In this document: piece after piece, positions 61,301 through 64,000 of the stretch
Position numbering within the stretch: the stretch's first letter is position 1
How the letters are laid out: each line of letters starts with the position of its first letter
Source: Acidovorax sp. FHTAMBA
Lineage (GTDB): Bacteria; Pseudomonadota; Gammaproteobacteria; Burkholderiales; Burkholderiaceae_C
NCBI RefSeq assembly: GCF_038958875.1
Contig: NZ_CP152407.1
Span: forward strand, 4,223,501 to 4,287,500
Direction: 5' to 3'
DNA: 64,000 bases
Notes under the pieces: generated by a model
The model's database searches: none
What the model saw: the letters and a program-made list of their open reading frames with translations, nothing else
What the model was told of the DNA's origin: nothing
Program-made: the position numbers and the translations under genes

Positions 61301-64000
61301 CTCGTGCACCGAATGGCCGCCGATGCCCAGCGTGAGTTCGTAGTCGCGCAGCGCCTGGCCGGTGTGCGAAGTGGCGTGCTGGCGAACGTCCTCGGGCGTG
61401 CCCTCCGCCACGATGAGGCCGCCGGCGTAGCCGCCTTCGGGGCCCAGGTCAATGAGCCAGTCGCTGGCGCGGATCACGTCCAGGTTGTGCTCGATGACGA
61501 TGAGCGAGTGCCCCGCGTCGATGAGCTTGCGCAGCGCGCGCATGAGCTTGGCAATGTCGTCAAAGTGCAGGCCGGTGGTGGGCTCGTCGAACAGGAACAG
61601 CGTGCCCTTGCGTGCCACCGTCTGGCGCGATTTGCTTTGCACGCGAGCCGCTTCCGCAAGGAAGCCTGCCAATTTCAGGCGCTGCGCCTCGCCGCCCGAC
61701 AGTGTGGGCACCGGCTGACCCAGCGCCACGTATTCGAGCCCCACATCCACGATGGGCTGCAGCGCGCGGATCACATCGCGGTCATTGGCAAACAGGTCTG
61801 CGGCCTCGGCCACCGTGAGGGCCAACACGTCGGCCACATTCAACGTCCGACCACCACGCTCGATGGTGATTTCCAGAATCTCGGGGCGATAGCGTTTGCC
61901 GTCGCAGTCTGGGCAGCGCAGGTACACGTCGCTCAGAAATTGCATCTCCACATGCTCAAAGCCCGAGCCGCCACAGGTCGGGCAGCGCCCATCGCCGCTG
62001 TTGAAGCTGAACTTGCTGGCGGTGTAGCTGCGCTGCTTCGACAGCGGCGCCACGGCAAACAGTTCGCGGATGCTGTCCCACGCGCCCACGTAGCTCACGG
62101 GGTTGGATCGGGCGGTTTTTCCGATGGGGGATTGATCGACAAACACAACATCCGACAAATGGTCGGCGCCCAGCATGCGGTCGTGCGCGCCCGGCGTGTC
62201 GGTGGCCTTGCCAAAGTGGCGCAGCAGCGCGGGGGCCAGCACGTCCTGGATCAGGCTCGACTTGCCCGAGCCACTGACACCGGTCACGGTGACCAGGCGC
62301 TGTAGCGGGAACTCCACCGACACGTTCTGCAGGTTGTGCTCGCGTGCGCCCTCCAGAATGAGGCGAGGCGTCGATTCCGTCACCATGCGCTTGAACCCAA
62401 AACCCACGTGCTTGCGCCCACCCAGGTAGGCGCCGGTCAGCGTGTCGGCGTTGCGCAAATCGGCCGTGGTGCCGTCAAACACGATCTGACCGCCCAGGCG
62501 GCCGGGGCCGGGGCCCATGTCGATCATGCGGTCAGCCGCCAGCATCACGGCCGGGTCGTGCTCCACCACCACCAGCGTGTTGCCCGCGTCGCGCAGGCGC
62601 AGCATGGCCTCGGTGATGCGGTGCATGTCGCGCGGGTGCAGGCCGATACTGGGCTCGTCGAGCACGAACAGCGTGTTGACGAGGCTGGTGCCCAGCGCGG
62701 TGGTGAGGTTGATGCGCTGCACCTCGCCACCGCTGAGCGTACGGCTTTGCCGGTCTAGGGTGAGGTAGCCGATGCCCACGTCGCACAGGTAGCGAAGGCG
62801 CGTGGTGATTTCTTCGTGCAGCAGCTTGAGCGCTTGCGCATCGCCGCCCTTGGCGTCGTCGCCCACCGGTAGCTGCATGCGGTCAAAGAACTGGCGCAGT
62901 CGGTCAATGGGCAGCAGCATCAGATCGTGCAGGCACAGGCCGGGCAGCGCCTCCAGCTGCTCGCGCGACCATTGCACAGCCTCGGGCATGAAGCGTTTGC
63001 CGGGCTCCAGCACCGCGTCAGCATCCTCCTTGCGGCCAATGCGCCAGAGCAGGCTTTCGGTCTTAAGCCGCGCACCCGCGCAGGTGGGGCATGGCGTGTA
63101 GCTGCGGTACTTGGACAAGAGCACGCGGATGTGCATCTTGTAGGCCTTGCTTTCGAGGTACTCAAAAAAGCGCTTGATGCCGTACCACTGCTTGCTCCAT
63201 TGCCCGTCCTTGTAGCCGGGGGCGCCGCCGATCACCCATTTCTTCTGATCGTCCGTGAGCTTGTTCCAGGGCGTGTCGCGCGGGATGCCTGCCGCCTCTG
63301 CGTGGCGCATGAGGTCGTCCTGCGCTTCCTTCCATGCAGGCGTCTGGATGGTCTTGATGGCACCGGCGCGCAGGGTGAGCTTGTCGTTGGGGATGACCAG
63401 GCCGTAGTCCACGCCGATCACGCGGCCAAAGCCCCGGCAGCTGTCGCATGCGCCCACGGCGGAGTTGAACGAGAAGGCCGAGGGGATGGGGTCGCTGTAG
63501 CGCAGGTCGCTATCGGGGCAGTGCAGGCCGGTGGAGAAGCGCCAGAGTTCTGGCGCTACCGTGACTGACTCCGTTCGCGTTGAGCCTGTCGAAACGCTTT
63601 CCCGGCCTTCGACAGGCTCAGGCTGAACGGGCTGGGGGATGACATAGACGTTCAAACGACCCGTGCCACGTTTCAGCGCCACTTCAATCGCCTCAATGAC
63701 CCGCGCTTTTTCGGCATTGCCCAGGCGGAAGCGGTCTGCCACTACATCCAGCACCTTGCGCGGGCCGGTGGGCGTGGCCACCTCGCGCTCGGCCTGCACT
63801 TTGGTGAAGCCACTGGCGGACAGCCATTGCTCGACCTGCTCGGCCGATGTATTGGCGGGCAGTTCGACCGGGAAGGTCAACACGATGCGTGGATCACCCG
63901 ATGCAGCGCAGCGCGCAGCCAGCTCGGCATAGATGGTCTCCGGCGTGTCATGCCGCACCGACTGCCCCGTCTGCTTGTCAAACAACTGACCTGCACGCGC
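58400..64000 (-). CDS. uvrA: Tandem (double-length) UvrA-type excinuclease ABC subunit A, N-terminus outside window
   Basis: More than 1860 residues are visible, and the frame is still open at the right edge. Three of the expected four Walker A motifs are seen (VTGVSGSGKSSL, VTGVSGSGKSTLAFD, VTGVSGSGKSTLARD), and there are several CxxC zinc pairs (CPTCAG, CPTCGG/CPDCDG, CPVCAT/CPDCVG, CPTCHG, CPGCEG/CETCHG). Two complete UvrA halves are joined head to tail. UvrA recognises DNA lesions in nucleotide excision repair; the physiological role of the fused form is not established from sequence. Two different palindromic repeats are translated in frame, at about 63600 and 61260. Confidence 0.92.
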   Translation of the reverse strand, partial: ARAGQLFDKQTGQSVRHDTPETIYAELAARCAASGDPRIVLTFPVELPANTSAEQVEQWLSASGFTKVQAEREVATPTGPRKVLDVVADRFRLGNAEKARVIEAIEVALKRGTGRLNVYVIPQPVQPEPVEGRESVSTGSTRTESVTVAPELWRFSTGLHCPDSDLRYSDPIPSAFSFNSAVGACDSCRGFGRVIGVDYGLVIPNDKLTLRAGAIKTIQTPAWKEAQDDLMRHAEAAGIPRDTPWNKLTDDQKKWVIGGAPGYKDGQWSKQWYGIKRFFEYLESKAYKMHIRVLLSKYRSYTPCPTCAGARLKTESLLWRIGRKEDADAVLEPGKRFMPEAVQWSREQLEALPGLCLHDLMLLPIDRLRQFFDRMQLPVGDDAKGGDAQALKLLHEEITTRLRYLCDVGIGYLTLDRQSRTLSGGEVQRINLTTALGTSLVNTLFVLDEPSIGLHPRDMHRITEAMLRLRDAGNTLVVVEHDPAVMLAADRMIDMGPGPGRLGGQIVFDGTTADLRNADTLTGAYLGGRKHVGFGFKRMVTESTPRLILEGAREHNLQNVSVEFPLQRLVTVTGVSGSGKSSLIQDVLAPALLRHFGKATDTPGAHDRMLGADHLSDVVFVDQSPIGKTARSNPVSYVGAWDSIRELFAVAPLSKQRSYTASKFSFNSGDGRCPTCGGSGFEHVEMQFLSDVYLRCPDCDGKRYRPEILEITIERGGRTLNVADVLALTVAEAADLFANDRDVIRALQPIVDVGLEYVALGQPVPTLSGGEAQRLKLAGFLAEAARVQSKSRQTVARKGTLFLFDEPTTGLHFDDIAKLMRALRKLIDAGHSLIVIEHNLDVIRASDWLIDLGPEGGYAGGLIVAEGTPEDVRQHATSHTGQALRDYELTLGIGGHSVHEKAAVLRKRELVALSGKALEAKNVIQIVNAKEHNLKNLSVDIPRGKFNVVTGVSGSGKSTLAFDILFNEGQRRYLESLNAYARSIVQPAGRPEVDAVYGIPPTVAIEQRLSRGGRKSTVGTTTEVWHFLRLLYVKLGTQHCVKDGAAVQPQTPESIAAQLLTQFRGQHIGLLAPLVMNRKGVYTELADWARPRGFTHLRVDGNFLPTTNFPRIDRFKEHTIELPVASLDVSPENEGQLRKALADALTHGKGVVHVLSSIDTLAAAMEGGLPTAGIGHLQAFSTKRACPVCATSYAELDPRLFSYNSKHGWCPDCVGTGVKLTRDQRKVFDDSVQDDKEKGREQTFAEPEVEDLQDTACPTCHGTRLNATARAVKFAGVGITEIAALSVTDVRRWIETLRIEGGMTQREGDIARDLVPEIQGRLEFLEEVGLGYLTLDRGAPTLSGGEAQRIRLAAQLGSNLQGVCYVLDEPTIGLHARDNQILLNALHKLGDKGNTLVVVEHDEDTIRRADHIIDIGPSAGKRGGRLVAQGTVDDITGAADSQTGRYLLHAMKHPLQLRRSMAATEVSAEATAAFARAEAAAPTGRQSATVKKRAAQAASLAADALTEAKERAAMRWLTVHGAQLHNLQNVTATVPLHRLVAVTGVSGSGKSTLARDVLLANVQAWVQQRSTKAGRDAMDAGKSPPLVGCSGLSGFESIDRVLEVDQTPIGKTPRSCPATYIGFWDTIRKLFAETLEAKARGYAAGRFSFNTGEGRCPGCEGAGVRTIEMSFLPDVKVPCETCHGARFNPETLAVTWRGKSIGDVLQMEVDEAVGFFATMPSIAHPLQLLQDVGLGYLTLGQPSPTLSGGEAQRIKLVTELTKVRDEVGRRGQKAPHTLYVLDEPTVGLHMADVDKLIRVLHRLVDGGHSVIVIEHDLDVIAEADWILDLGPEGGNAGGRIVAAATPEDVVAAGTHTGKALAPVLAR
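61236..61291 (+). repeat. Dispersed palindromic repeat, copy k (inside uvrA)
   Basis: CCTCTAGCGCTTTACCAGAA then AGCGCTACAAGCTC, wholly inside uvrA and translated on the minus strand as part of KRELVALSGKALEAKNV, in the linker between the two UvrA halves. Confidence 0.85.
63572..63631. repeat. Second palindromic repeat type, in frame in uvrA
   Basis: Arms CCGTTCGCGTTGAGCCTGTC (plus GAA) and its near-complement TTCGACAGGCTCAGGCTGAA (plus CGG) around a short loop. The TTCGACAGGCTCAG core is a widespread REP-like palindrome. It is translated in frame within uvrA as EPVEGRESVSTGSTRTE. Confidence 0.85.

Overview
The window reads as a chromosomal segment of a GC-rich betaproteobacterium, most likely family Comamonadaceae (Acidovorax-like). 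This is inference from gene content: a Bug-type (TctC) binding protein, a SAH riboswitch before ahcY, a tandem-fused UvrA, and eleven copies of a short palindromic repeat (AGCGCTT...AAGCGC followed by AGCAGCTAT) of a type I associate with this family. No rRNA, tRNA or CRISPR array was seen.

Layout. (1) 1-9389: a plus-strand catabolic/uptake cluster: partial SDR dehydrogenase, livG, an acyl-CoA synthetase, livH, livM, a periplasmic binding protein, livF, an acyl-CoA dehydrogenase and a TetR regulator. Together these suggest import, CoA activation and beta-oxidation of an unidentified organic acid. (2) 9390-13600: a scarred mobile region. An orphan MbcA/ParS-type antitoxin lies beside an IS21 element (istA/istB) that abuts a truncated IS5 transposase, followed by a small ORF and an orphan VapB-type antitoxin. 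(3) 13798-18987: glmS, an Lrp regulator, the co-chaperone pair cbpA-cbpM and a MASE2-like diguanylate cyclase. (4) 19035-20401: an intact ISL3 element with an 8-bp target duplication. (5) 20473-30681: glmU with a soluble histidine kinase, an Fnr-like regulator divergent from a BLUF photoreceptor, two DUF2917 proteins with a LysR regulator, tyrS, an M23 peptidase and anmK. (6) 30768-41415: erpA, bactofilin, rplM-rpsI, a Ser/Thr kinase, rlmJ, and a methyl-cycle group (SAH riboswitch-ahcY, tlyA, metF, rlpA). (7) 41552-50167: prfC, whose 3' end overlaps a lower-GC cassette with two paralogous multi-TM proteins, an SMR-like putative flippase, a DPM1-like GT2, a secreted glycosidase-like protein and a HAD phosphatase. 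(8) 50246-64000: a NYN-LOTUS protein, a Bug binding protein, a second diguanylate cyclase, AsnC, ctlX, an IS4 element, a YkgJ-like protein, a lipoprotein and the partial tandem uvrA.

The strongest observations are these. Palindromic repeats sit in frame inside glmU, anmK and uvrA and form the 3' ends of lrp and, ancestrally, ctlX. A second, unrelated palindrome also lies in frame in uvrA. The cassette at 43177-49310 looks like an uncharacterised lipid-linked glycosylation system. A SAH riboswitch precedes ahcY. Three insertion sequences have reconstructable insertion histories.
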